Part shown: piece by piece, positions 22,746-30,693 of the stretch
How the letters are laid out: every line of letters starts with the position of its first letter
Numbering within the stretch: the stretch's first letter is position 1
NCBI GenBank assembly: GCA_040218145.1
Contig: JAVJQK010000006.1
Coordinates: 1 to 39,133 of the forward strand
Length of the DNA stretch: 39,133 nt
From: Sandaracinaceae bacterium
GTDB lineage: Bacteria > Myxococcota_A > Polyangia > Polyangiales > Sandaracinaceae
Reading direction: 5' to 3'
Translations under genes and position numbers: made by a program
Notes under the pieces: generated by a model
Database searches by the model: none
What the model was told of the DNA's origin: nothing
The model's input: only the letters and a program-made list of their open reading frames with translations

Positions 22746-23636
22746 TCACCCGAGGGGGTTCGCGGACAGGAACTGGCGGACGCGCGGGAGGATCTCGTCC
22801 GACGCGTCCTCGAGCACGTAGTGCCCACAGTCGGGAAAGCGAACGACCTCGGCCTGCGGGAGGAAGCGCTCCCATTCGCGGAGGAACGGCGCGTCGAAGA
22901 CGAAGTCCTTCTCGCCCCAGCAGATGAGGGCCGGCTTGTCCTGGAACAGGTGCAGGCGATCGGCCGTCTCGCGCACGATGGCGTGGCCGGGGTCACGGGG
23001 CGAGAGCGGGATGTCCTGCACGAAGCGCAGCGTCGCGATGCGGTTGGCCGGCGTGTCGTAGGGCGCTGTGTACGCCTTGCGCACGTCGCGCGGCATCGGC
23101 TTGCGGGTGACGCAGGTCCGCGCCGCGACCTCGCTGAACGCGTTGAGCCGCTCCACGAGCAGCCCACCGATCGGCGTGCGGGTGAGCTTCAGCGGCCAGT
23201 GAAAGGGGCGCTCGGTGGGCAGCGGGAACGCCGCCGTGTTGAGGATCACCAGGCGCGCGACGCGCTCGGGGTGCCGCGCCGCCCAGGCCATGCCGATCAT
23301 GCCGCCCCAGTCGTGCACGACGAGGGTGACGTTCTGATTCACCTCGAGGTGCTCGAGCAGGTCCTCGAGGTCGTCGACCCGCTGGGCGAGCGTGTAGTCG
23401 TAGTGGGCGTCCCCGGGCTTGTCGCTCTTGCCCATGCCGATGTGGTCGGGGACGACGCAGCGGTGGTCGGCCTTCAGCGCGTCGACGAGGTTGCGGTAGT
23501 AGAAGGACCACGTGGGGTTGCCGTGCACCATCACCACGGGGTCGCCTTCGCCCTCGTCGAGGTAGTGCATGCGGTGGCGTCCGAGCTGGTGCCAGTGCGG
23601 CTCGAAGGGGAACAGAGATCGCGGGACGGCCCTCAC
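22746..23636 (-). CDS. oleB: OleB, beta-lactone decarboxylase (haloalkane dehalogenase-like)
   Basis: 296 residues, alpha/beta hydrolase. HGNPTW (38-43) forms the oxyanion hole, the nucleophile is Asp109 in VVHDWGGMIGMAWA, and the catalytic His272 lies in PDCGHYVLED. Asp rather than Ser in this place is the dehalogenase/OleB type. OleB decarboxylates the OleC beta-lactone to a cis-olefin. The start is GTG at 23636 with GAGGTGAT eight bases upstream, and that ribosome site is itself a copy of a 15-base repeat at the oleA end. It follows oleA with 43 bases between. A true haloalkane dehalogenase is the alternative; the neighbour oleA argues for OleB. Confidence 0.88.
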   Translation of the reverse strand: MRAVPRSLFPFEPHWHQLGRHRMHYLDEGEGDPVVMVHGNPTWSFYYRNLVDALKADHRCVVPDHIGMGKSDKPGDAHYDYTLAQRVDDLEDLLEHLEVNQNVTLVVHDWGGMIGMAWAARHPERVARLVILNTAAFPLPTERPFHWPLKLTRTPIGGLLVERLNAFSEVAARTCVTRKPMPRDVRKAYTAPYDTPANRIATLRFVQDIPLSPRDPGHAIVRETADRLHLFQDKPALICWGEKDFVFDAPFLREWERFLPQAEVVRFPDCGHYVLEDASDEILPRVRQFLSANPLG

Positions 23637-23694
23637 CAGATCACCTCTTTCAGCGGGTCTCGTGTCACCAGATGACCTCTCACCAGATGACCTC
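23633..23694. repeat. Three copies of a 15-base repeat at the oleA end
   Basis: TCACCAGATGACCTC occurs at 23665-23679 and immediately again at 23680-23694, with a one-mismatch copy at 23633-23647. Read on the minus strand each unit is GAGGTSATCTGGTGA, encoding Glu-Val-Ile-Trp-stop in the oleA frame. The first unit met by the ribosome holds the true oleA stop, and the last one holds the oleB ribosome site and GTG start. Confidence 0.9.
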
Positions 23695-24696
23695 GGCCAT
23701 CGCGCAGTTCAGCCCGCTGCCGATGCCCATCAGGGCCACGCGGTCGCCCCGCTTCACGCGTCCCTCGGCCGCCGCCTTGGCGAGCGTCATCGGCACCGAC
23801 GCCGGCCCGACGTTCCCGTGCTCCGGGTAGATCACCGGCACCCGCCCGAGATCCAGCCCCAGCGCGCGCGCGAGGTGCTCGGTGTGCGGCTTGCTCACCT
23901 GGTGCAGCACCGCGTGGTCGAGCGCGTCGGCCGACCAGTCCAGCTCGTCCGCGGCGCGCGCCCAGGTCTGCGTCGCGAGCTCGAGCCCCGCCGCGAGCAG
24001 CCCCGTCGTGTCCGTCTTCATCCAGTCCACCTGCCCGCGGCAGAGGTGGTTGTGCTGGCTGGCCGCGAGGCTGACGAGCCCCGTGAAGCGATGTCCGTCG
24101 GGGGCGAGGGCGCTCCGGGTCAGGACGGCCGCGGCGCCGCCGCTCCCGAGCGTGAGCGTGGCGATGTTGTCGCGAAAGGTCTGCGGGCTCGCGTCGGGCG
24201 CCTGGAGCCGCTCCAGGGTTTTCTCGACCACGAAGCGCGAGCTCTCCCCATCGACGACCAGCCCGTAGTCCACCTGGCCGCGCTCGATCATCTGCGCGAC
24301 GAGGTCCATCCCGTTGAGGAAGCCGAGGCAGGCGTTGGAGAGATCGAAGTTCAGGCAGGTCGCGGGCAGACCGAGGTTGCCGTGCACGAGGCACGCGGTG
24401 GAGGGCTCGATGTAGTCGCGGCACACGCTGGTGTTGATCAGCACGCCGATCCGGCCGCGGTCCACGCCCGCGTCGGCCAAAGCGCCCTCCGCCGCGCGCG
24501 TCGCCGCGTCGCTCGGCGCGAAGTCCGCATCCCAGAAGCGTCGCGCGACGATCCCACTCAGCGCCTCGAGCGTCCCGGGCAGCAGGCCCAGCCTCGGCAG
24601 GTGCGCGGACAGCTGCGCCTCCAGATCCGCGGTGCGGACCCGGTGCGTCGCCTCCACCGCGTGCAGGGAGGCCAGGACGACGTCGTCATAGCGCAT
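23680..24696 (-). CDS. oleA: OleA, thiolase-fold acyl-CoA condensing enzyme
   Basis: 338 residues. Thiolase/KAS-III fold with catalytic Cys123 in FDLSNACLGFLNGM, His265 in HQVSKPHTEH and Asn295 in EHGNVGPASVP. The segment INTSVCRDYIEPSTACLVHG carries Glu97, the position used as a base in OleA condensations. OleA joins two fatty acyl-CoAs head-to-head to a beta-keto acid, the first step of olefin or ketone synthesis. Start at ATG 24696. It is the first gene of the oleAB pair; oleC and oleD lie about 9.7 kb further downstream. Confidence 0.9.
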   Translation of the reverse strand: MRYDDVVLASLHAVEATHRVRTADLEAQLSAHLPRLGLLPGTLEALSGIVARRFWDADFAPSDAATRAAEGALADAGVDRGRIGVLINTSVCRDYIEPSTACLVHGNLGLPATCLNFDLSNACLGFLNGMDLVAQMIERGQVDYGLVVDGESSRFVVEKTLERLQAPDASPQTFRDNIATLTLGSGGAAAVLTRSALAPDGHRFTGLVSLAASQHNHLCRGQVDWMKTDTTGLLAAGLELATQTWARAADELDWSADALDHAVLHQVSKPHTEHLARALGLDLGRVPVIYPEHGNVGPASVPMTLAKAAAEGRVKRGDRVALMGIGSGLNCAMAEVIW

Positions 24697-24821
24697 GAGC
24701 CCCGAAAGGGAGCGCAGCGGGGACCCACCGTCAAGCCGCACCGTACGGGCGCCCGAAGCGCTCCCCTCGTGTGAGACAACCCCTTTGACGAACGCGGGAA
24801 TCGCTCGCGCTCGCCGGAGCT

Positions 24822-26060
24822 TCAGTCTCGACCGAGGCGCCGCCGCAGCAGCGCCTCGACCGCGGGCGTGGGTGCGGCCTCGAGCGCGTGAGCCCGATGC
24901 CGCGCCGCCTCCTCGACCCGTCCGGCGCGTCGGTGCAGGTCGGCGTGCACCGCGGCCCACTGGTAGGACGCCGCGAGCGCGGGGGAGGGTGCGAGGGCAT
25001 CCAGGACCCGCAACCCCGCCGCCGGGCTCTTCCACTCCGCCACCGCAACCGCTCGGTTCAGCTCGTGCACTTCGGACGGCGCGATGCGGCGCAGGAGCCC
25101 GTAGAGCTCGACCACACGATCCCAGCGCGTCTCGGCGAACGAGGGCGCGAGGCAGTGCTCCGCCGCGATTCCGGCCTCGACGTGGTAGCGCGACAAGACG
25201 TCGCCGTCGGAGGATGCGGCCAGCCAGGACAGGCCCTCGCTCACCTGCGCGGCGTCCCACCGGGATCGATCCTGCTCCTCCAGGAGCAGCAGGCTGCCGG
25301 CGGCGTCGACGCGCGCGTCCATTCGTGCCCCGTGCAGGTGCATCAACGCGACGAGCGCGAAGGTCTCCGGCCTCCGACCGACCGGGTGCGCCGCGAGCAG
25401 GGTGGCCAGGCGGATGGCCTCGTCCGAGAGCTCCCGGCGGATCGCGTGCTCGGCGTGATGCGAGAGGTAGCCCTCCGTGAACAGCAGGTGGAGGATGGCG
25501 AGCACCGCCGGCAGGCGGGCGGCGTGCTGCGCGGAGTCGAGGGCGTCGAGCTCGAGGGGCCGGCTGCGCAGCCGGGCGCGGGCCCGGGTCAGGCGCTTGT
25601 AGACGTTGGCCTCGCTCGTGAAGAGCCGGAGCGCGATCTCGCGCACGTCGAAGCCGGAGAGGACCTTCAGAGCCAGCACGAGCTGCGATCGCTGCGGGAT
25701 CGCGTCATCGCAGCACACGAAGAGCATGCGGAGAAGATCGTCCTGCATCTCCCCGGAGAGGGTCGGGATCGGCTCTGGATCCGTGGGTGAGGTGGGGCCG
25801 AGCCGCTCCAGGATGCGCCGTCGGCGCGCGCCCTTGCGCAGCCCTCCCAGCAGCTCGTTGATCGCCGCACGAAAGAGCCACGCCGACGGGTTCGCCGGCA
25901 GCTCGGACTTCGTCCAGGTCTCGAGCGCGGCCATCAGCGCCGACTGCGCGGCGTCCTCGACCGCCTCGAGGTGCTCCACTCCCACCCGGCGCGAGAGGGT
26001 CGAGACGAGGCGACCGTACTCGTGCCGGAAGAAGTGATCGATCAGCGCGCGGGAGCTCAC
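24822..26060 (-). CDS. ECF sigma factor, ECF42 type with C-terminal helical extension
   Basis: 412 residues, far longer than an ordinary ECF factor. Sigma region 2 covers about 5-75 (HLEAVEDAAQSALMAALETW, NPSAWLFRAAINELL), region 4 about 110-170 (RSQLVLALKVLSGFDVREIALRLFTSEANVYKRLTRARARL), and a helical repeat-like extension follows (about 185-412), as in ECF42/SigJ-like factors linked to DGPF proteins. There is no anti-sigma factor; in this group the extension controls activity. GTG start at 26060 overlaps the DGPF gene stop (GTGA), so the two are coupled. The extension contains the TEGYLSHH segment typical of the group. Confidence 0.88.
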   Translation of the reverse strand: MSSRALIDHFFRHEYGRLVSTLSRRVGVEHLEAVEDAAQSALMAALETWTKSELPANPSAWLFRAAINELLGGLRKGARRRRILERLGPTSPTDPEPIPTLSGEMQDDLLRMLFVCCDDAIPQRSQLVLALKVLSGFDVREIALRLFTSEANVYKRLTRARARLRSRPLELDALDSAQHAARLPAVLAILHLLFTEGYLSHHAEHAIRRELSDEAIRLATLLAAHPVGRRPETFALVALMHLHGARMDARVDAAGSLLLLEEQDRSRWDAAQVSEGLSWLAASSDGDVLSRYHVEAGIAAEHCLAPSFAETRWDRVVELYGLLRRIAPSEVHELNRAVAVAEWKSPAAGLRVLDALAPSPALAASYQWAAVHADLHRRAGRVEEAARHRAHALEAAPTPAVEALLRRRLGRD

Positions 26061-26398
26061 CCTCCCGGCGTGTGGATCGCGACGACCTCGACGCCGGAGC
26101 CGGGGCGCACGAGACCGGGGCACGTGCGCGCGACCTCGATGGCGGCGGAGAGGCTCTCCGCCTGGACGATCATGTAGCCGCCGATCAGCTCCTTCACTTC
26201 GACGTAGGGGCCGTCGGTCGGGGGCTCCGCGCTGACCAGCTCACCCTCGCCGAGCTTGCCGCCGAGGTCGACGAGGTTGTCCGCGAACTGCGTCCGCCAG
26301 GCGTCGAACTTGGCGTACATCTCCTGCATCTGGGCGGGGGAGGGCTTCTCCTGGCTCTGGGTGGGGAGGCTGCGCTGCATACAGAGAAACTTGGGCAT
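26057..26398 (-). CDS. DGPF/YCII-related partner protein of the ECF42 sigma factor
   Basis: 113 residues, YCII-related fold (PF03795). Recognisable parts are MQEMYAKFDAWRTQFADNL, TDGPYVEVKELIGGYMIVQAES with the DGPF-like signature DGPYVE, and AIEVARTCP. Genes of this family are the constant neighbours of ECF42 sigma factors and are among their targets. Start ATG 26398 with AAGGAG about five bases upstream. First gene of the two-gene unit. Confidence 0.9.
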   Translation of the reverse strand: MPKFLCMQRSLPTQSQEKPSPAQMQEMYAKFDAWRTQFADNLVDLGGKLGEGELVSAEPPTDGPYVEVKELIGGYMIVQAESLSAAIEVARTCPGLVRPGSGVEVVAIHTPGG

Positions 26399-26440
26399 CT
26401 CGGCTCCTTCAGGTTCGGTGGTCGAAGCGACCGACCCCAT

Positions 26441-26467
26441 GACGCGTGAGCCGCCCCGGGTTGGACA
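26441..26467 (-). promoter_or_regulatory. Candidate ECF42-type promoter
   Basis: On the minus strand TGTCCA (26462-26467) and CGTC (26441-26444) are separated by 17 bases, about 43 bases before the DGPF start. Published ECF42 target promoters carry TGTCGA at -35 and CG(A/T)C at -10, so this differs by one base. Autoregulation would fit the family. Confidence 0.4.
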
Positions 26468-26594
26468 CCCCCTGCACGAATTCGGACGTGGTCAGCAGTC
26501 GTCGTCCCAAACTTCTCAGCACGTGACCGAGGAAGCAACGCAGGCCAGGAATCGCGGGGGACGGCAGGCGACGGGAGGTAAGTGGATCAACTCT

Positions 26595-26757
26595 CTAGGA
26601 CTACTTGGTCACATGTCGGCGGATGATCGCGACGGACAGTGGTTTCGGGCGCGCCGCGACGACGAAGGAGGGGCTTTCAGCCCCTTCGAGGAGGAGCGAC
26701 GTGCCCGTCACCGCTGAACGAGCGAGGGCCGTCGTGAATGTGACCAAGTAGTCCTAG
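26595..26757. mobile_element. 163-bp element with perfect 20-bp terminal inverted repeats (MITE-like)
   Basis: CTAGGACTACTTGGTCACAT at 26595-26614 is repeated exactly inverted at 26738-26757. The interior of 123 bases encodes no protein of its own and holds a strong hairpin GGGGCT-TTC-AGCCCC at 26670-26684. The right half forms the 3' end of the lipase-like gene; its stop codon lies in the hairpin loop. I see no clear target duplication (flanks ...AACTCT and CTCGAT...). The structure fits a non-autonomous transposable element; no transposase is in the window. Confidence 0.7.
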
Positions 26758-28062
26758 CTCGATCCCGGCCTGGGTCCGCGTGCAGGCGCTCAGGATCTGC
26801 GCGTACACGGCCGGGTGGTTCTGGAGCTGGTGGTGCATCACGCCGCCGTATCGGCGGGTCTCGATCGCGAAGTGGGTCTCGCGCTGGCGCGGCCCGTCGG
26901 CGCTGGGGACGCGGACGAGGAGGTCGCCGATCAGGCGGCCGACGGCGTGACCGGGGTCCTCCGTGATGGTGGCCGAGACGAAGAAGTGGCTGGCGTGAGG
27001 GAGGAGCGGGGCGTCGGACGCCACGTCGGGAGGGGCCGACAGCCAGTCCTCATCGACGACCGAGCCGAGGCTGAGGTCCTTGATGCCGTCGCTCCGGCTG
27101 GCGAGGATGCGCGCGACGATCTTCGTCCCGGGGAGGTCGACCGTGTCGAGCATGTCCGTCATCGCGTGCCCCAGCTTCGCGAGCGGCGCGCCCTGGTGCG
27201 GGGTGCCGAGGTAGAAGACGCGGCGGACGAGCGCGGGCCAGGCGTAGCCTGCCTCCACGCCGTAGTGGCACGCGCTGCGGGCCACGAGGCCGCCCATGCT
27301 GTGCCCGAGGATCGTCAGGTCGTCGATCTCGACCGGGTACGCCTCGACGAAGCGCTCGAGCAGCTCGGCGAGTCGGCGACCGCTCTGTGAGACGCGGCGG
27401 CCGGTGTTGTAGCGGAGGAAGACCGGGGTGTAGCCGAGGTCCCTCGCCATCAGCACGCCGAAGCTGATGGACGGGTCTCCGTGGTAGGCCTCGGCCTCGA
27501 GGCACCACGACCACTCGGTCGTGCCCAGCCCGTGCACGAAGAGGGCGACCTTCTTCGACGGCGGATCGAGCTGCGCCTCGATCGTCTCGCGGTCCAGCGC
27601 GACGTAGCGGTCGCCGATGCGAAAGGCCATGTCGAGGTCCAGCCCGTTGGCGCGGGCGCCCAGATGATCACCGACCGCCGCGTTGACGAGCCCCAGCGCC
27701 GCGTCGGCGATCCAGGCGCCGCTCGAGGTGGTGTCGGAGCGCATGGGGAGGGCGTCGACCACGCCCGGCTCGTCGTCCAGGCGCCGCTCGACCGCGTCGA
27801 GCGCGACGTCGGACACCGCCTCCACCGTGCGGTTGACCAGCTTGATGGTCCCGAGCACGCCGCGCGTACCGAGGCGGCGGACGCCATCCACGACGCGCGC
27901 CGGGGTCCTCAGCGGGGGGAGCCGATCCGTCACCCCCGTGACGTTGCGCGCGGTCGACTCGTGCCCGAGCTCCACCAGCTCGCTCGTCGCGTCGATCGCG
28001 TCGTGCACGAGCGACTTCAGGCCGCGCCAGCGTCGGAGGTCTCTCTTGCCGATCTTGCCCAT
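26677..28062 (-). CDS. Lipase-like alpha/beta hydrolase with C-terminus from an inserted element
   Basis: 461 residues. About 170 N-terminal residues of helical, non-catalytic sequence are followed by an alpha/beta hydrolase: VALFVHGLGTTEWSW (oxyanion), DLTILGHSMGGLVARSA with the nucleophile Ser in GHSMGG, and YLGTPHQGAPLAKLG, as in PGAP1-like or triacylglycerol lipases. A His for the triad may be in the GGVMHHQLQNHP region. The last 27 codons, from LGLLGHIHD onward, come from the 163-bp inverted-repeat element, so the original end was probably near GIEL. Substrate unknown. Confidence 0.8.
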   Translation of the reverse strand: MGKIGKRDLRRWRGLKSLVHDAIDATSELVELGHESTARNVTGVTDRLPPLRTPARVVDGVRRLGTRGVLGTIKLVNRTVEAVSDVALDAVERRLDDEPGVVDALPMRSDTTSSGAWIADAALGLVNAAVGDHLGARANGLDLDMAFRIGDRYVALDRETIEAQLDPPSKKVALFVHGLGTTEWSWCLEAEAYHGDPSISFGVLMARDLGYTPVFLRYNTGRRVSQSGRRLAELLERFVEAYPVEIDDLTILGHSMGGLVARSACHYGVEAGYAWPALVRRVFYLGTPHQGAPLAKLGHAMTDMLDTVDLPGTKIVARILASRSDGIKDLSLGSVVDEDWLSAPPDVASDAPLLPHASHFFVSATITEDPGHAVGRLIGDLLVRVPSADGPRQRETHFAIETRRYGGVMHHQLQNHPAVYAQILSACTRTQAGIELGLLGHIHDGPRSFSGDGHVAPPRRG

Positions 28063-28115
28063 GGCTCGCGCTTCGAGCCTACAGCTCCTGGGTCGCCCGA
28101 AGTACCTCCTGACGC

Positions 28116-28958
28116 TCAGGGCGCGAGGCGCTCGGGCGGGCCGGCGCCGTCGGGGACGTAGGCGTCATCGAGGGTGAGGATCACCTTGTCGAGCTCGAAG
28201 CCGTCTTCGCGCATCGACAGCTGGATGAGGTGCTCGCCGGCGCTCGGGACGTCGATGAAGATGGTGTGCTCGACGCCGCAGGCGCTGCCCCCGGAGTCGC
28301 GCTGCGCGCTCGACCAGGTCCAGCGGTTCTTGCCCGAGCACCACTGGATGCGCCGGCCGCTCGCGGGCCAGGTGTCGTCGACGCCGACGTGCACGCCGTT
28401 GTCCTCCGTGCCGGTGCTGTAGGCGCGGGCGTGCACGTAGTAGCGGCCCGGCGTGGAGAACACGACGCGGTAGGTGAGCATCGGCCCGTCGCCGCCGTCG
28501 TCGAAGAAGCTGTCGCCGTTGCGGATGGGATCGTCGTGCGTGACCCGGGTGTCCGGGAGGCCCTCGAGGTAGGCGCCGCCGCTCGCGCTCTCGTGGTGCG
28601 GCTCGTCCGGGTCCGGCGTGACGCCGGGGATCGTGCCCTCGGCCGTCAGGTACCAGGCGCGCGGCGTGCCCTGGTCGTCGTTGGTGGAGAAGTGCTCGGC
28701 CTCGAACGCGACCAGCCCATCGACCTCCTCGAACACCCACGCCGGCGGGCCGGCGTCGAGGTCGGCCGGGCCGGCGTCGTCGATCAGGGGCCCGCCGTCA
28801 GCGGGTCGCGACCCGGAGTCTCGATCTGCGCCGGCGTCGTCGTCCCCCGCGATGGAGGAATCGACGCGCGCCACCGCGCCGTCCGGTTCACCCACGCCGC
28901 CGTCGCACGCGCACGCCAGGACCATCGCGCCGACCACCCACCACGCCTGTCGTCTCAT
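28116..28958 (-). CDS. Lipoprotein with carbohydrate-binding-like (GH115 C-terminal type) domain
   Basis: 280 residues. Signal ending in the lipobox region ACACDGG, a long Asp/Ala/Gly/Ser linker (about 20-75), then a beta-sandwich-like domain: GLVAFEAEHFSTND, GDGPMLTYRVVFSTPGRYYVHARAYSTGTEDN, HTIFIDVPSAGEHLIQLSMREDGFELDKVILT. The pattern resembles the C-terminal domain of GH115 proteins and CBM6-like modules. No catalytic module is present, so it would be a surface binding protein. It ends 53 bases upstream of the lipase-like start on the same strand. Confidence 0.7.
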   Translation of the reverse strand: MRRQAWWVVGAMVLACACDGGVGEPDGAVARVDSSIAGDDDAGADRDSGSRPADGGPLIDDAGPADLDAGPPAWVFEEVDGLVAFEAEHFSTNDDQGTPRAWYLTAEGTIPGVTPDPDEPHHESASGGAYLEGLPDTRVTHDDPIRNGDSFFDDGGDGPMLTYRVVFSTPGRYYVHARAYSTGTEDNGVHVGVDDTWPASGRRIQWCSGKNRWTWSSAQRDSGGSACGVEHTIFIDVPSAGEHLIQLSMREDGFELDKVILTLDDAYVPDGAGPPERLAP

Positions 28959-29070
28959 GAGGCCATCGTAGACGACGGCCGCCCGCGCCCTCCGTTACGA
29001 CGGTGTCGCCGATCGGCCCGCGGAGACGCGAGGGTGGCGGGCGGCGCCCACACGCCCCACGATCACGGTG

Positions 29071-29574
29071 ATGCGAGACGCCCACTGCATGCGCTGCGGC
29101 ACGAAGCTCGAGACGCGCGACATCGACGACGAAGGCACCCCGCGCGCGCGACAGGTCTGCGCCGACTGCGGCTGGATCTTCTACGACAACCCGACGCCGG
29201 TCGTCGCCGCCATCGTCGAGCACCGCAGCGACGTCATCCTCGTCCGCCAGCCCGGCTGGCCGGCGAAGTTCTTCGGGCTCGTCACGGGCTTCCTCGAGAA
29301 GGACGAGGATCCGTCCGAGGCCGTCGTGCGCGAGGTGAAGGAGGAGCTCGGGCTCGACGCCGTCGTGCAGTCGTTCGTCGGGCACTACCCGTTCTCCATG
29401 CGGAACGAGTTGCTCATCGCGTACCACGTGCGCGCCGAGGGAGAGATCGCGCTCGGCGCGGAGCTCGAGGCCTTCAAGCGCATCCTGCCCGAGAAGCTGC
29501 GCCCCTGGCCGATGGGCACCGGGCACGCGGTGCGCGACTGGCTCGCCTCGCGCGCGGCTTCGATTCAGGGCTGA
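29071..29574 (+). CDS. NUDIX hydrolase with N-terminal zinc ribbon
   Basis: 167 residues. Four cysteines, CMRCG near residue 6 and CADCG near residue 30, form a zinc ribbon as in NADH pyrophosphatase-like NUDIX proteins. The Nudix box runs from GFLEKDEDPSE to REVKEELGL at about 78-100 and has every required residue (G-x5-E-x7-REUxEExGU). Likely a nucleoside-diphosphate-type pyrophosphatase; substrate not determined. A GTG codon directly before the ATG is an alternative start. The 3' end overlaps the converging thioesterase gene by ten bases. Confidence 0.85.
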   Translation: MRDAHCMRCGTKLETRDIDDEGTPRARQVCADCGWIFYDNPTPVVAAIVEHRSDVILVRQPGWPAKFFGLVTGFLEKDEDPSEAVVREVKEELGLDAVVQSFVGHYPFSMRNELLIAYHVRAEGEIALGAELEAFKRILPEKLRPWPMGTGHAVRDWLASRAASIQG

Positions 29575-29972
29575 ACGATCGCCGTGAGCGCGGACGGCGG
29601 GAGCCGCACCAGCTTCTTGTCCGCGTCGACGCAGACGAGGTGGATCTTCGCGTCCACGAGCAGCTCCTCGCCTCGCAGCGCGCGCTGGTGGAAGATCGCG
29701 CGGTAGGCGCTCTCCATCTCCACCTCGGTGCGGATGGTGACCTCGTCGCCGAAGACCGCGCCCTGTCGGTAGGTCAGATCGGCCTTGTAGACGACGAAGC
29801 CCACGCCGTCCTCCTCGAGCAGCCGCCTCAGCTCCCGGACGCCGATGAGGTGCTCACGCGCGCGCTCGAAGTACTTCAGGTAGTTCGCGTGGTAGACGAC
29901 GCCGGAGTGGTCGGTGTCCTCGTAGTAGATGTGAACCCGATGCTCGTGCACGGGCGGGGGACTGGAGCACAT
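29565..29972 (-). CDS. YbgC-type hotdog acyl-CoA thioesterase
   Basis: 135 residues, hotdog fold. The active-site region YYEDTDHSGVVYHANYLKYFERARE (about 16-40) has the conserved Asp and the HANYL turn of the YbgC/4-hydroxybenzoyl-CoA thioesterase family. It would hydrolyse acyl-CoA. ATG at 29972 has GGGAGAG seven bases upstream. That start codon lies inside the left arm of an imperfect inverted repeat spanning 29966-30122. Confidence 0.88.
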   Translation of the reverse strand: MCSSPPPVHEHRVHIYYEDTDHSGVVYHANYLKYFERAREHLIGVRELRRLLEEDGVGFVVYKADLTYRQGAVFGDEVTIRTEVEMESAYRAIFHQRALRGEELLVDAKIHLVCVDADKKLVRLPPSALTAIVQP

Positions 29973-30122
29973 CTCAAAACTCTCCCGTCGCCTGGCCGGC
30001 GGGACGGGCCCCAGCCGCGGCCGTTCGCTCCTCGAAAATACCCGGCATTTCCTCGTCGCGCCCAGCCACGGCTGGGACCCATCGCGCTCGGCCGTGTTCG
30101 GTCCGAGATTTTGAGGTGTGCT
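29966..30122. repeat. 157-bp gap bounded by imperfect inverted repeats
   Basis: AGCACATCTCAAAACTC at 29966-29982 matches the inverted right arm AGCACACCTCAAAATCTC (30122-30105) with one substitution and one extra base. Inside are hairpins: CCCGTCGCC...GGCGGGACGGG at about 29984-30008 and CCCAGCC-AC-GGCTGGG at 30061-30076. The left arm holds the thioesterase start codon and the right arm touches the msrB stop at 30123. It may be a second small mobile element or a structured intergenic unit. Confidence 0.5.
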
Positions 30123-30650
30123 CTACTCCTCGGTGGCTTCGAAGTCGAGCGAGGCGCTGTTGATGCAGTAGCGCAGCCCCGTCGGGGCCGGGCCGTCGCG
30201 GAAGACGTGCCCGAGGTGGCCGCCGCAGCGCGCGCACTCGACCTCGGTCCGCGCCATGCCGAGCGAGCGGTCGGTGACCTCGCGGACGCGCCGTCGGTCG
30301 ACGGGGCGCGTGTAGCTGGGCCAGCCGGTGCCGCTGTCGAACTTGTCGCCGCTGCGGAAGAGCGGGGCCCCGCATCCCGCGCAGCGGTAGACGCCGTGCT
30401 CGTGGTGGTCGTGGAACCGGCCGGTGAAGGCGCGCTCGGTGCCCTCCTCGCGGAGGACGTGGAACTCCTCCGGCGTGAGCCGCTCGCGCCACTCGGCCTC
30501 GCTCAGCGAGAGCCGCTCGCCGACGGGCGGGTCGCTGAACCGAGCCGGTCGCTCGCGGTCCTGTCGCGCGCCGTCCTGCGCCGAAGCGCTCGGGCCGCCG
30601 GTGCAGCCGGCGAGGAGGCCGGCCAGCAAGAGGGGGATGAATCGCCGCAT
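30123..30650 (-). CDS. msrB: Lipoprotein methionine-(R)-sulfoxide reductase B
   Basis: 175 residues. Lipobox LAGC after a hydrophobic signal, a short linker, then the complete MsrB fold: zinc CxxC pairs CAGC and [17 protein letters not shown], and catalytic Cys in [11 protein letters not shown] at the end. It reduces methionine-R-sulfoxide in proteins; the lipobox places it on the periplasmic or outer surface side of a membrane. It starts at 30650; the preceding gene to the right diverges with 43 bases between starts. Confidence 0.93.
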   Translation of the reverse strand: MRRFIPLLLAGLLAGCTGGPSASAQDGARQDRERPARFSDPPVGERLSLSEAEWRERLTPEEFHVLREEGTERAFTGRFHDHHEHGVYRCAGCGAPLFRSGDKFDSGTGWPSYTRPVDRRRVREVTDRSLGMARTEVECARCGGHLGHVFRDGPAPTGLRYCINSASLDFEATEE

Positions 30651-30693
30651 GCCTCACGTATGTAGGGCCGCCTCGTGCGTTACGCTCGAGGTG

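Noticed and set aside
22746-23636. Haloalkane dehalogenase as the main call for the Asp-nucleophile hydrolase
   Set aside because: Direct linkage to oleA and presence of oleC and oleD make OleB the better reading.
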